Assembly (NCBI GenBank): GCA_031732875.1
Contig: JAVMKL010000015.1
Span: 1-51,681 of the forward strand
DNA length: 51,681 nt
DNA from: JAVMKJ01 sp031732875
GTDB taxonomy: Bacteria; Pseudomonadota; Gammaproteobacteria; Competibacterales; Competibacteraceae
Reading direction: 5' to 3'
In this document: positions 1 through 7,875 of the stretch, piece by piece
Numbering within the stretch: position 1 is the stretch's first letter
Layout of the letters: each line of letters starts with the position of its first letter
Notes under the pieces: generated by a model
The model's input: the letters and a program-made list of their open reading frames with translations, nothing else
What the model was told of the DNA's origin: nothing
Databases searched by the model: none
Made by a program: the position numbers and the translations under genes

Positions 1-29
1 GCGGTCAACCCAGACTCACCACCATCTGA

Positions 30-82
30 CCCGACGCCAGCCGGTGGGCATGGCGAGTGGTTTACGGCAAGCGGTAGCGCGT
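30..82 (-). pseudogene. Degenerate copy of the endonuclease V gene 3' end
   Basis: Bases 30-82 match 4519-4571, the 3' end of nfi, at 48 of 53 positions by eye. Read on the minus strand in the nfi frame, the copy gives TRYRLP, then a TAA stop where nfi has a glutamate codon, then TTRHAHRLASG. It therefore cannot encode the normal C-terminus and is a relic or part of a dispersed repeat. Similarity stops at the nfi terminus on one side and fades upstream of TRYRLP on the other. Whether it marks an insertion border is open. Confidence 0.6.
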
Positions 83-145
83 GCCTCGGTGTGACCGCGA
101 CAGCGATACCGGCCCGCGAGGCACCCCCAGCGGGAGCTAGAGCGT

Positions 146-256
146 TGACCGGTTTGATCTGCATCACATTGAAATTTAAGTTCTTTTTGAAAGCTTGGGT
201 TTGAGCGTTGCTCGACAAAGCATTGAATTAACGATGAAATATTTTCAAACCGGTCA
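146..256. repeat. 12-bp perfect inverted repeat bounding about 110 bp
   Basis: TGACCGGTTTGA at 146-157 is the exact reverse complement of TCAAACCGGTCA at 245-256, separated by 87 AT-rich bases. The shape is that of a small inverted-repeat element or a long-range hairpin. No coding capacity or target-site duplication was recognised. Confidence 0.45.
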
Positions 257-426
257 GCATTCCAGTGGGTCATTTGCTTTGTCCATCGCCATTCATTGAA
301 TATTAATAATAATATTATCAATAAATTAACCAACAAAGTGGGGGATAATTAATGGCGATGAGCAAACCAAACGCCCCACTAGGTAATACCAATTCCGTAT
401 AGGTTTTATACCGTTTGGCATAGGGC

Positions 427-502
427 GTAGGTTGGGCAAAAGCGGAGCGTTGCCCAACAATAGTTCGGGATGTTGGGCTTTACTACGTTCAGCCCAACCT
501 AC
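427..502. repeat. Inverted pair of GTAG-type REP hairpins
   Basis: The first unit (427-458) begins GTAG and folds as GTTGGGCAA (431-439) with TTGCCCAAC (450-458), a 9-bp perfect stem. The second unit is on the opposite strand: GTTGGGCT (472-479) pairs with AGCCCAAC (491-498) and ends CTAC (499-502). The outer arms, GTAGGTTGGGC and GCCCAACCTAC, are also perfect complements, so the whole can fold into one cruciform. A GTAG head before a hairpin and inverted pairing are the hallmarks of REP/BIME elements mobilised by RAYT (TnpA-REP) transposases. No RAYT gene is in this window. Confidence 0.75.
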
Positions 503-651
503 CAAAAGCCACTAAAAGCTCAATATCTATTCGGAAACGGTACAACACGGTGCTACCCCCAGCAGAGGGTTGTCTGCTCACGACGGATTCGGAGCCGCGG
601 GAGGCCACTGCGAACCGGTCTGTGGCGAATACGCCGCAGACCGGCGGGCGC

Positions 652-2619
652 TCAAGGCACCACCACCATGAACTGCGAGTATGCAGTGAGCTTGGAGTTC
701 ACGAGCGTGACCCGAACCAGCGAACGCCCCGCCGACACCCCGCGCACCAGGATCGTCGCCGAGCCGTCGGGACCGGTGGTGAGTTGCGCCGTGTCTCCGC
801 CAGAGGAAACGGTTCCATTGGCGAACTCAAATCCACCCAGCAGCCGGGTGAAGGTTAGGATCCGGTTCGGCAGACCAGTGAATTGCATCTGCACGGTTGC
901 ACGGATCGATGAGGTGGCGCCCACTGCCAGCACATTCGGCGTGGGACCGACGAGATGGAGCTGGTCGGCGATCGCGGGAGCGACAGTGATCGGGTAATCC
1001 TCGACCTCGCCGAACTGCGCCGCACCGCGCGGCAGGTCGAGAGTCGGGTCGGTCGCATTGAGCAACTGGTTCACATCCTCCCGATAGTCGAGTCGAAAAC
1101 GGGCATAGCCGCCGGATTTCGCACCCAGCGGAGCGCTGACGTCGAAGCTGTACGTGCCGGCGGCGAGAACCTGGAATGCACCGGCCGCGGCCCCGATCAC
1201 GTGCTCGCCCGGATCGTCCCAGTCACCGTCGGCATTCCAGTCGAACCAGCCGTTGAGGAACATCGGCCGCGTCGCATTATAGGTGTGGCTTCCGCCCTCA
1301 ATGTCGGCAGCCGTCCGCACTGTGATATCGACCTTGGTCGGGGGGCCAGCCTCCAGGAAGTTGCCGAAGTTGCCGAACTTCACGCCGTCATCGAACTGGT
1401 CCCGGTCGGGCACCCGTGCGTCGCATTCCGAGTCGCTGTCGTCGATGCGCGCGCCGGCCTCTGTCCCCAGCCACTCGTACTGGTAGCGCGGCGCCGCAGC
1501 AGCGCCGAAGATGCCGAAGAGATGGGAGGCGCCGCGCGCCGGTGCGAAAAGCTGCGTACCGTTCAGCATACGGCTCGCCGTCGTCGAGTGGACGAGCGAA
1601 GGATAGCGGTTAAATGCATTGGTGAACGGGTCGGGCGCATCCCCCAAGTCGTGCGTGTAGAGGAAGTTAATGCCGTCGGTATCGCCCGTCGCCAGCGCTT
1701 GGGCCGCTACCGCCTGCTTGAACCGGTGCATGATCTCCGGCGGCGCCGGAGTGTGGTGCAGCCCGATGAGGTGTCCGATCTCGTGCAGCGCCACGGTCTG
1801 TACGTCTGCATTCACGCCCGGGGTCGCCGCGCCGTTGGCGACCACTTGCCAGGTGAAGTTCGCATCGTTGAACAGGATGTCAGCTTCGAGCAGCACGCCC
1901 GAGTTGGCGTTAGCGAACAGCGCGGTCAGCGCCAGCACGGCGGCGGGCAGGGCCGAGTTGGGCCGGGTATTGATGACGCCGTTGCCGCCGTCGATAATGC
2001 GACCGGTCGCCGGGTCGAAGCGGTCGTCGCCTCCGCCCGGGCAGTCGTTCGGGATGCTCGTCATGAAACCGCTGGCGCCGGGACCGATGATCGCCCCGCC
2101 GGCCGGGATCGCCTGGCCACAATTGCATGGGATCGCCGCACCGGCAGCATCGCGGGCCACGCAGACATCGTCGCCGGCATTGCGACAGTTCAGTCCGTTC
2201 CACCCCAGCATGTTGTGGTTGTCGCGGGAAAGCGGACAGCGGGCGCCCGCAGCCGCCTGTACGCGCCTGAATGCCGCCAATGCCGGATTCACACCCGTCC
2301 AGGTGGCAAAGGCGAGATCCACCTGATCGAACTCGGTAGTGCCAGGCACCTGGGCGGTGCCGTCGAAGAAGGAGTAGGGAATGGTGCAGCCGCCGAACTC
2401 GCGCAAGTCCCAATGGGTGAACGGCGGGTCGGTCGAGGGCAGGACCGGGCGCCCGCCTATCGCCAGCACCGCACGGGGCGAGATGACGCAGAAGCCGTTG
2501 CTTGCACCCCCCGGTGCGGCAGCCTGACCCTGGCAGCGCGCCAGCGCCTGTTGCGGAATGGACGAAAACCAGGCGACCGCCGCGAGCGTGAGTAGTAAAT
2601 TCGTCTTCAGGATCTTCAT
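652..2619 (-). CDS. Secreted matrixin-like zinc metalloprotease with GEVED-type domain
   Basis: A 655-residue exported protein. It begins with a signal peptide (basic MKILK, hydrophobic core, likely cleavage after QALA at residue 27). The zinc-protease motif HExxHxxGxxH is complete at H279, E280, H283, G286 and H289, and a Met-turn methionine follows at M297, as in matrixin/metzincin proteases. After the catalytic part comes a region ending in GEVEDYPI, the signature of the GEVED surface domain, and then an immunoglobulin-like C-terminal stretch. A strong ribosome site (AAGGAGGAG) precedes the ATG. It lies 12 bp downstream of the PEP-CTERM-type gene and is probably cotranscribed with it. Substrate unknown; a secreted endopeptidase role is inferred from the motif. 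Confidence 0.8.
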   Translation of the reverse strand: MKILKTNLLLTLAAVAWFSSIPQQALARCQGQAAAPGGASNGFCVISPRAVLAIGGRPVLPSTDPPFTHWDLREFGGCTIPYSFFDGTAQVPGTTEFDQVDLAFATWTGVNPALAAFRRVQAAAGARCPLSRDNHNMLGWNGLNCRNAGDDVCVARDAAGAAIPCNCGQAIPAGGAIIGPGASGFMTSIPNDCPGGGDDRFDPATGRIIDGGNGVINTRPNSALPAAVLALTALFANANSGVLLEADILFNDANFTWQVVANGAATPGVNADVQTVALHEIGHLIGLHHTPAPPEIMHRFKQAVAAQALATGDTDGINFLYTHDLGDAPDPFTNAFNRYPSLVHSTTASRMLNGTQLFAPARGASHLFGIFGAAAAPRYQYEWLGTEAGARIDDSDSECDARVPDRDQFDDGVKFGNFGNFLEAGPPTKVDITVRTAADIEGGSHTYNATRPMFLNGWFDWNADGDWDDPGEHVIGAAAGAFQVLAAGTYSFDVSAPLGAKSGGYARFRLDYREDVNQLLNATDPTLDLPRGAAQFGEVEDYPITVAPAIADQLHLVGPTPNVLAVGATSSIRATVQMQFTGLPNRILTFTRLLGGFEFANGTVSSGGDTAQLTTGPDGSATILVRGVSAGRSLVRVTLVNSKLTAYSQFMVVVP

Positions 2620-2631
2620 GACACTCCTCCT

Positions 2632-3804
2632 TCACGGCCCAAGCTCGTCGTTAATGCGTTGGATCAACTCGGATCGACGCAGGCTGAGCCCCTCGCCGTT
2701 GTCGGCCCGGTCTTCGCCCAGCGCACTGTCGAAAGTGAGGATGAATGCCCCCTGGCCGAGGCCGACGATGGGGAACGGCGATTGGGGATTGGGGCCGATG
2801 AATAGCACCATGCGCGCGCCCAACTCAAACGTTGGCCCTTCGGGTATCAACATCGCATCGCTGCCGACCTGTCCGCCGAGCACGCGCAGAACCAGGGGAT
2901 TCGGCAGGCTGCTGCCTTTGAGCTGGCTGTTGATCACTTGGAAGGTGATGAAGGTATAGATTTGCGAGCCGTCCGCGCTCGCCGCGCTGTACATCTCGTC
3001 CACCCTTCCCTCAAGGATCCAGCTCGCCTGCTGCGCCATGTCCTCCACGCTGAGTTCCTGCACCAGCGCGCGGGCCGGTGGGGCCGAGACCGCCAGCGCG
3101 GCGAGCATCAGCGCGAGCAGGGAAGCGGGGGCTGCACGCCGCAAGCGCGCGCGCAGCGCGGCCAACCCGCCCAACCCCGCGATCACTAGCCAGACCGTCG
3201 CTGGTGCCGGGATGATGTGGTTTTCGTGGGCCTTGCTGCTGATGGGTTCGTCAAAGCCCGTGCCGGTGGGGCCAAGTGAGGTCAGCGGAACTGATAAGGG
3301 TACCCCCTCGGGTAGGCCGATGCCGAACCCGTCGTGGCCGCCGATGTCCGCGTCGATAACACCGCTGGTGGTCACGATGTGCAGGCCGATGTAATCGATC
3401 GCGAACAAGCCGTCGACGGTATCGGTCGCGAGGAAGCTCACGCCCACTTCCCCGCCGGCGAGCACGGGGAAGAAGGACGGCGGAATCGGCACCGAGAAGA
3501 CATCGGTCTCGGTCAGCCCTTGGTCGATTATCGGCGGTGGCCCGTCGAGGAGATCGCCGGTTCCGAAGAAGGCAGCCGTCAGATCCAGCGCAGGGGTATC
3601 GCCGGGACCGAACAGGGTCAAGGAATTGACCGGGAATCCCGCGATGGTCGGATGCGCGCTGAGTTCGGCAAAGTTGGCGACGAAGTCCGCCGAGATCACA
3701 GAACCGCTGATCGCATACTCGAAACCGCCTACCGCTGTGCTTGGCAGGGCGACAGCCATCATCATGGCTGCCGACGCGAATGATCGAAGAAGTTTCTCTA
3801 GCAT
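2632..3804 (-). CDS. PEP-CTERM-type protein fused in frame to a second exported module
   Basis: 390 residues that read as two proteins joined. Residues 1-25 are a signal peptide. Residues 26-195 form a secreted domain of unknown function. Residues 199-223 form a PEP-CTERM-like sorting tail: PAPATVW, a hydrophobic segment, then the basic run RARLRR. Instead of stopping, the frame continues into a second signal-peptide-like segment (about 218-246, ending APPARA) and a further exported domain (about 247-390) containing WILEGRV and FITFQV motifs. The basic run would serve both as the tail of the first module and the n-region of the second. ATG 3804 has a weak GGAGAG site. The protease gene follows after 12 bp. 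An internal start, a lost stop codon or a true polyprotein are all possible. Confidence 0.65.
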   Translation of the reverse strand: MLEKLLRSFASAAMMMAVALPSTAVGGFEYAISGSVISADFVANFAELSAHPTIAGFPVNSLTLFGPGDTPALDLTAAFFGTGDLLDGPPPIIDQGLTETDVFSVPIPPSFFPVLAGGEVGVSFLATDTVDGLFAIDYIGLHIVTTSGVIDADIGGHDGFGIGLPEGVPLSVPLTSLGPTGTGFDEPISSKAHENHIIPAPATVWLVIAGLGGLAALRARLRRAAPASLLALMLAALAVSAPPARALVQELSVEDMAQQASWILEGRVDEMYSAASADGSQIYTFITFQVINSQLKGSSLPNPLVLRVLGGQVGSDAMLIPEGPTFELGARMVLFIGPNPQSPFPIVGLGQGAFILTFDSALGEDRADNGEGLSLRRSELIQRINDELGP

Positions 3805-4499
3805 GATCTACTCTCCGAACGAAGTGACGCAGCTTACGCGGGAAGCGAGCTTACGATATCGCTATATCGCTCCCGGTTTGCTGCCGGAAACCCGCAGGAA
3901 ACGTTAACTTTGCTTGGTGATTAGGAAATTCAATCACCAGTACGTAAGGTACTGCCAGGCAGCATCAGATAATTAGGAAGGTGGTAGTGTTCCAGGCATG
4001 CTGTCGATATACGAGGTTGCGCTAGTCCTGATGACTTCCGTTCGCCTGGTTCTCAGACGTACCGGTTAGTGCATCGCCGGCTCAGTTAGCAGGTCCAGGC
4101 GGGATCTGATGACTTCTTATCAAGGCGCTTTACCTTGCACCTTGGTAGATAGCAAAAACCGAACCGAATGGTAGGTGTTAACATATAAATAAAAAAAACA
4201 ATTACTTATAAAATAGTAGTAGTAAAATATTCAGAAATAGCAATGAAGTGTAAAAATTTCTGACAGTAAAAAATGCCATTCCAAAACGTATTTGGAAAAT
4301 ATTTATTTATATCAATAACTTAATTATATAAATTAATTCTATACTTTTTATGGGCAGGAAGTTAAGTGTAAAAATTAATGACACTTTATTAAGTAGATTC
4401 GTGTTATAAATAACCTCGAAAATAACGAACTTGAATGGCACTGGATTTACAGTGCTTGCATGGATTATTTTTAAAATATATTGATTTTTATATATTTTA
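3805..4499. other. Gene-free spacer, AT-rich towards nfi
   Basis: About 700 bases without a supportable gene. Roughly 4170-4500 is strikingly AT-rich, with long A/T runs, unlike the surrounding GC-rich chromosome. A short dyad AGTAC-N5-GTACT lies at 3939-3953 and a near-palindromic GATATC/GATATAG stretch around 3855-3870. Both sit upstream of the minus-strand PEP-CTERM-type gene and could be regulatory, but no promoter could be read with confidence. The base composition suggests acquired DNA. Confidence 0.5.
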
Positions 4500-5174
4500 T
4501 TAACCAACTGAAAGTTGGCCCGACGCCAGCCGGTGAGCGTGGCGGGTGGTTTCCGGCAAGCGGTAGCGGGTACAACAACCCATGACGTATTCCAGGGCCG
4601 TTTCCAGACCGATCCGGTGGCCGGACGAGATGTAAAGCGGCTTGACACCGGGCCGGGTCCGCAACACCGCGCCGAGGATTTCCCCATCCGCCCGCAGCGG
4701 CGTCCATGCCCCCCGAAGATTGGGCGGTTCCCCATGCGTCCCGCACAGCCGGGTCTTGGCGACTCCAATTGAGGGAAGATCGACCAGCAGGCCGAGATGG
4801 CTGGCGATGCCCAGCCGGCGCGGATGGGCGATGCCCTGCCCGTCGCACAGCAGCAGATCCGGCGGCTCGCGCAACCGCTCCAACGCGTCCAGCACCGCCG
4901 GCAGTTCGCGGAACGACAGCAGACCGGGTACGTAGGGAAACTCGGTCGGACGGCGGGCGATGGCAGTTTCCAGCAAATCCAGTTCGGGATAGCACAACAC
5001 CGCCACCGCCGCGCGGACCACGGTTCCATCCCCCTCGAAGCCCACATCCACCCCCGCCACCCGCCGCACCGGCCCCAGTCGGTCCTCGAGTACCAGATGC
5101 GCGCGCAGTTCCCGCTGCACGGCCATTGCTTCAGAGGAACTGAGATTCCAGGGATGCGAGAATTGTGTTTTCAT
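4500..5174 (-). CDS. nfi: Endonuclease V (deoxyinosine 3' endonuclease)
   Basis: 224 residues, close to the 223 of the E. coli enzyme. It cleaves DNA near deoxyinosine to start repair of deaminated adenine. The acidic metal-binding residues are present: D43 in AGVDVGFE, E90 in GLLSFRE and D111 in CDGQGIAHPRR. The family motifs HPRRLGIASHLG, IGVAKTRLCG and SSGHRIGLETAL follow in order. The C-terminal YRLPETTRHAHRLAS corresponds to the family's YRLPEPTRWADAVAS, so this is the native end and the copy at 30-82 is secondary. It is divergent from hisG with 75 bp between them. The gene ends exactly where AT-rich DNA begins. Confidence 0.93.
   Translation of the reverse strand: MKTQFSHPWNLSSSEAMAVQRELRAHLVLEDRLGPVRRVAGVDVGFEGDGTVVRAAVAVLCYPELDLLETAIARRPTEFPYVPGLLSFRELPAVLDALERLREPPDLLLCDGQGIAHPRRLGIASHLGLLVDLPSIGVAKTRLCGTHGEPPNLRGAWTPLRADGEILGAVLRTRPGVKPLYISSGHRIGLETALEYVMGCCTRYRLPETTRHAHRLASGQLSVG
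4519..4571 (-). repeat. nfi-end copy of the 53-bp direct repeat
   Basis: This is the intact member of the direct repeat whose partner lies at 30-82 in the same orientation. Differences are at partner positions 47, 50, 56, 64 and 80. The two copies bracket the whole metalloprotease/PEP-CTERM patch. Confidence 0.6.
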
Positions 5175-5249
5175 GCTTCAAGTTTATCCGCCGTCCCAGC
5201 ACGGTTAAACTGACGGCCTTTTCGCAACCCGGTCTCGGCAGGACACACC

Positions 5250-6122
5250 ATGCGGCAACTCAAACTCGGCATCCCCAAGGGCAGTCTGGAAGCTTCCACC
5301 ATCGCGCTGTTCGGTCAGGCCGGCTGGACCATCAGCCCCCACAGCCGCAACTACTTTCCCACCATCAACGATCCCGAAATCAGTTGCGCGCTGGTGCGCT
5401 CGCAGGAAATGGCGCCCTATGTCGCCAACGGCACCCTCGACGCGGGGCTGACCGGACTGGACTGGATTCTGGAAACCGAGGCCGACGTGGCGCAAATCGC
5501 CGAACTCAGCTACTCGAAAAGCTCCGACCAGCCGGCCCGCTGGGTGCTGATCGTGCGCGGCGATTCCTCGATCAGTTCGCTGCAAGATCTGGCTGGCAAG
5601 CGCATCGCCACCGAACTGGTCGGCTTCACCCAACGCTATCTGGCCGAGCGCGGCATCGACGCCGCCGTCGAATTTTCCTGGGGCGCGACCGAGGCCAAGG
5701 TAGTCGAGGGGCTGGTGGACGCGGCGGTGGAAATCACCGAAACCGGCAGCACCATCCGCGCCCATGGCCTGCGGATCGTCTGCGACTTGCTGCACACCAC
5801 CACCCGCCTGATCGCCAACCACATCGCGCTGGCCGATCCCTGGAAGCAGGCCAAGATCGAACAAATCGCCCTGCTCGCCCGCGCGGCGCTGGCCGCCCGC
5901 AACAAGGTGGCGCTGAAGATGAACGTCCCAGCGGCGCAACTGGACCCGGTGGTTCGCCTGCTGCCCAGCCTGCACGCGCCCACCGTCAGCCATCTCTACG
6001 ACCGCGAGTGGCTGGCGCTGGAGACCGTGGTGGACAGCGAACAGGTACGCGATCTGATCCCCCGCCTGACCGCCGCTGGCGCCCAAGGCATTCTCGAGTA
6101 TGAACTGAAGAAAATTGTCTGA
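5250..6122 (+). CDS. hisG: ATP phosphoribosyltransferase, long form
   Basis: 290 residues, matching the long (HisG_L) form, which carries its own regulatory C-terminal domain and needs no HisZ partner. It joins ATP and PRPP to give phosphoribosyl-ATP, the first and feedback-controlled step of histidine synthesis. It opens with KLGIPKGSLEASTIALFGQAG, as in HisG. The PRPP-binding stretch ETGSTIRAHGLRIV is at about residues 165-178. The last 75 residues fit the ACT-like HisG_C domain that binds histidine. ATG 5250 is preceded by a modest GGCAGGA site. No other his gene is adjacent, so it stands outside a his operon here. Confidence 0.93.
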   Translation: MRQLKLGIPKGSLEASTIALFGQAGWTISPHSRNYFPTINDPEISCALVRSQEMAPYVANGTLDAGLTGLDWILETEADVAQIAELSYSKSSDQPARWVLIVRGDSSISSLQDLAGKRIATELVGFTQRYLAERGIDAAVEFSWGATEAKVVEGLVDAAVEITETGSTIRAHGLRIVCDLLHTTTRLIANHIALADPWKQAKIEQIALLARAALAARNKVALKMNVPAAQLDPVVRLLPSLHAPTVSHLYDREWLALETVVDSEQVRDLIPRLTAAGAQGILEYELKKIV

Positions 6123-6248
6123 TCCCCGACAGTCTCCCTCAAGATTAATATTCATTATATTTCAAATACTTTTTATCAAAACCCAGATATCGGGCACAGA
6201 TGGCGCGTTGCCGGTACCTCCAAAATATCGCTAAACTTCAAACATCTC

Positions 6249-6269
6249 CCCGACACCATCGCTGTCGGG
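6249..6269 (+). other. Hairpin in the hisG-ndk spacer
   Basis: CCCGACA (6249-6255) pairs perfectly with TGTCGGG (6263-6269) around a 7-base loop, 43 bases before the ndk start. There is no T-run after it, so it is either a weak terminator for hisG or a structured ndk leader. The preceding 60 bases are AT-rich and may hold the ndk promoter. Confidence 0.35.
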
Positions 6270-6311
6270 TTCGCCCCATCTCCAACCCGATTTCGCCATA
6301 CGGAGCCCTGC

Positions 6312-6743
6312 ATGGCCGTGGAACACACCCTGTCCATCATCAAGCCCGACGCCGTCGCTCGGAACATCATCGGCAAGATTTACAGCCGTTTCGAGGATGG
6401 TGGCCTGCAAATCGTCGCGGCCAAAATGGTTCGCCTGACCCGCGAACAGGCGGAAGTATTTTACGCCGTTCACCGCGAACGCCCCTTTTATGAAGAACTC
6501 ATCTCCTATATGACCTCCGGCCCGGTGATGGTCCAGGTACTGGAAGGTGAAGACGCCATCGCCAGGAATCGCGAGATCATGGGCGCCACCGACCCCCGGA
6601 AAGCCACGCCCGGCACCATCCGCGCCGATTTCGCCGAGAGCGTGACCCAAAACGCGGTGCATGGCTCCGACGCTCCGGAAACCGCCGCCCATGAAATTGC
6701 GTTCTTCTTCGGCCAGTTTGACCTGTGTCCGCACACGCTCTGA
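6312..6743 (+). CDS. ndk: Nucleoside diphosphate kinase
   Basis: 143 residues, the standard length. It balances NTP and dNTP pools by moving the gamma phosphate between nucleotides through a phosphohistidine. The active-site histidine is H117 in NAVHGSDAPETA. The N-terminal TLSIIKPDAV and the ATDPRKATPGTIRADF segment are also diagnostic. GGAG lies six bases before the ATG. It begins the conserved gammaproteobacterial run ndk-rlmN-pilW-rodZ-hisS. Confidence 0.96.
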   Translation: MAVEHTLSIIKPDAVARNIIGKIYSRFEDGGLQIVAAKMVRLTREQAEVFYAVHRERPFYEELISYMTSGPVMVQVLEGEDAIARNREIMGATDPRKATPGTIRADFAESVTQNAVHGSDAPETAAHEIAFFFGQFDLCPHTL

Positions 6744-6764
6744 ACCCGAAACCGCGCAACCGCC

Positions 6765-7862
6765 GTGACCGTGGCCACTGCTAAAACCAACCTGCTCGAT
6801 CTGGATCGCCGCGGTCTGGAGGCGTTCTTCGTCTCTCTGGACGAGAAACCCTTCCGCGCCGCTCAGGTCATGAAGTGGATCTACCACGAGGGCGTCACCG
6901 ACTTCGCCGTCATGACCAATCTGAGCAAGGTCCTGCGGGAACGGTTGGCCGAGCACGCCGAAATCCGCCCGCCCGAAGTGGTGCTCGATCGGGCTTCGCA
7001 GGATGGTTCCCGCAAGTGGTTGATCCAGGTGGACAGCGGCAATTGCATCGAATCGGTGTTCATCCCCGAACCGGACCGCGGCACGCTTTGCGTGTCCTCG
7101 CAGATCGGCTGCCCGCTCGATTGCTCGTTTTGCGCCACCGCCCAGCAGGGATTCAACCGCAACCTGACCGTCGCCGAAATCATCGGTCAGGTCTGGCAAG
7201 CCGGCCGGCTGCTGGGCGACGAACGCAACGGGAATCGGATCATCACCAACATCGTGCTGATGGGTATGGGCGAACCTCTGCTGAACTTCGCCAACGTGGT
7301 GAAGGCGACCGACCTGATGCAGGACGACCTCGGCTTCGGCATTTCCAAGCGTCGTGTCACCCTCAGCACCGCCGGCGTGGTCCCGGCGCTGTACCGGCTC
7401 CGGGAAGTCTCCGAAGTCAGCCTGGCAATCTCCCTGCACGCGCCCGACGACGAACTACGCAACCAACTGGTGCCGCTGAACCGCAAATACCCCATCGCCG
7501 AACTGCTGGCGGCCTGCCGGCACTACATCGCCGACAAACCGCATCGCCGCATCACCTGGGAATACGTGTTGCTGGACGGCGTGAACGACTCCGAGGCGCA
7601 CGCCCGCGCGCTGGTGGCCCTCATCAGGGATATTCCGTCCAAGGTCAATCTGATACCGTTCAATCCGTTTCCGGGCACGCGCTACCGTCGCTCCGGACCG
7701 GCCGCCATCGCCCGCTTCCAGGCGGTGTTGATGGCTCATGACCTGACCGCGGTGACCCGCAAGACTCGCGGCGGCGACATCGCCGCCGCCTGCGGCCAAC
7801 TGGCCGGCCAGGTTCAGGCCCGCGGCCACCGGCTGGAACCCATGGCGCGCATCGCCAGCTAA
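6765..7862 (+). CDS. rlmN: Dual-specificity 23S rRNA/tRNA adenine-C2 methyltransferase
   Basis: 365 residues from a GTG start. This radical-SAM enzyme methylates C2 of adenine 2503 in 23S rRNA and of A37 in some tRNAs. The radical-SAM cluster is C116-x3-C120-x2-C123 (GCPLDCSFCATAQQGFNR). The two mechanistic cysteines correspond to C109 (TLCVSSQ) and C343 (AACGQLAG). The MGMGEPLLN motif for SAM binding is at 167-174. It follows ndk by 21 bp and is followed 13 bp later by the pilus lipoprotein gene, as in other gammaproteobacteria. Confidence 0.96.
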   Translation: MTVATAKTNLLDLDRRGLEAFFVSLDEKPFRAAQVMKWIYHEGVTDFAVMTNLSKVLRERLAEHAEIRPPEVVLDRASQDGSRKWLIQVDSGNCIESVFIPEPDRGTLCVSSQIGCPLDCSFCATAQQGFNRNLTVAEIIGQVWQAGRLLGDERNGNRIITNIVLMGMGEPLLNFANVVKATDLMQDDLGFGISKRRVTLSTAGVVPALYRLREVSEVSLAISLHAPDDELRNQLVPLNRKYPIAELLAACRHYIADKPHRRITWEYVLLDGVNDSEAHARALVALIRDIPSKVNLIPFNPFPGTRYRRSGPAAIARFQAVLMAHDLTAVTRKTRGGDIAAACGQLAGQVQARGHRLEPMARIAS

Positions 7863-7875
7863 GGTGAAATCCGCC

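Larger units (their letters stand above)
1..651. other. Gene-free, repeat-bearing left end
   Basis: No credible gene was found. The stretch holds a degenerate copy of the nfi 3' end (30-82), a 12-bp inverted repeat (146-157 and 245-256), an AT-rich core around 180-350 and an inverted pair of GTAG-type REP hairpins (427-502). The only reading frames are short and show no family resemblance. The mix of AT-rich DNA and palindromic repeats contrasts with the GC-rich genes that follow. Confidence 0.6.

Noticed and set aside
955..2595. Long plus-strand frame opposite the metalloprotease gene
   Set aside because: It is arginine/valine-rich without any family motif and lies antisense to a gene with a signal peptide, zinc motif and strong ribosome site. 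GC-rich codon bias opens such frames.
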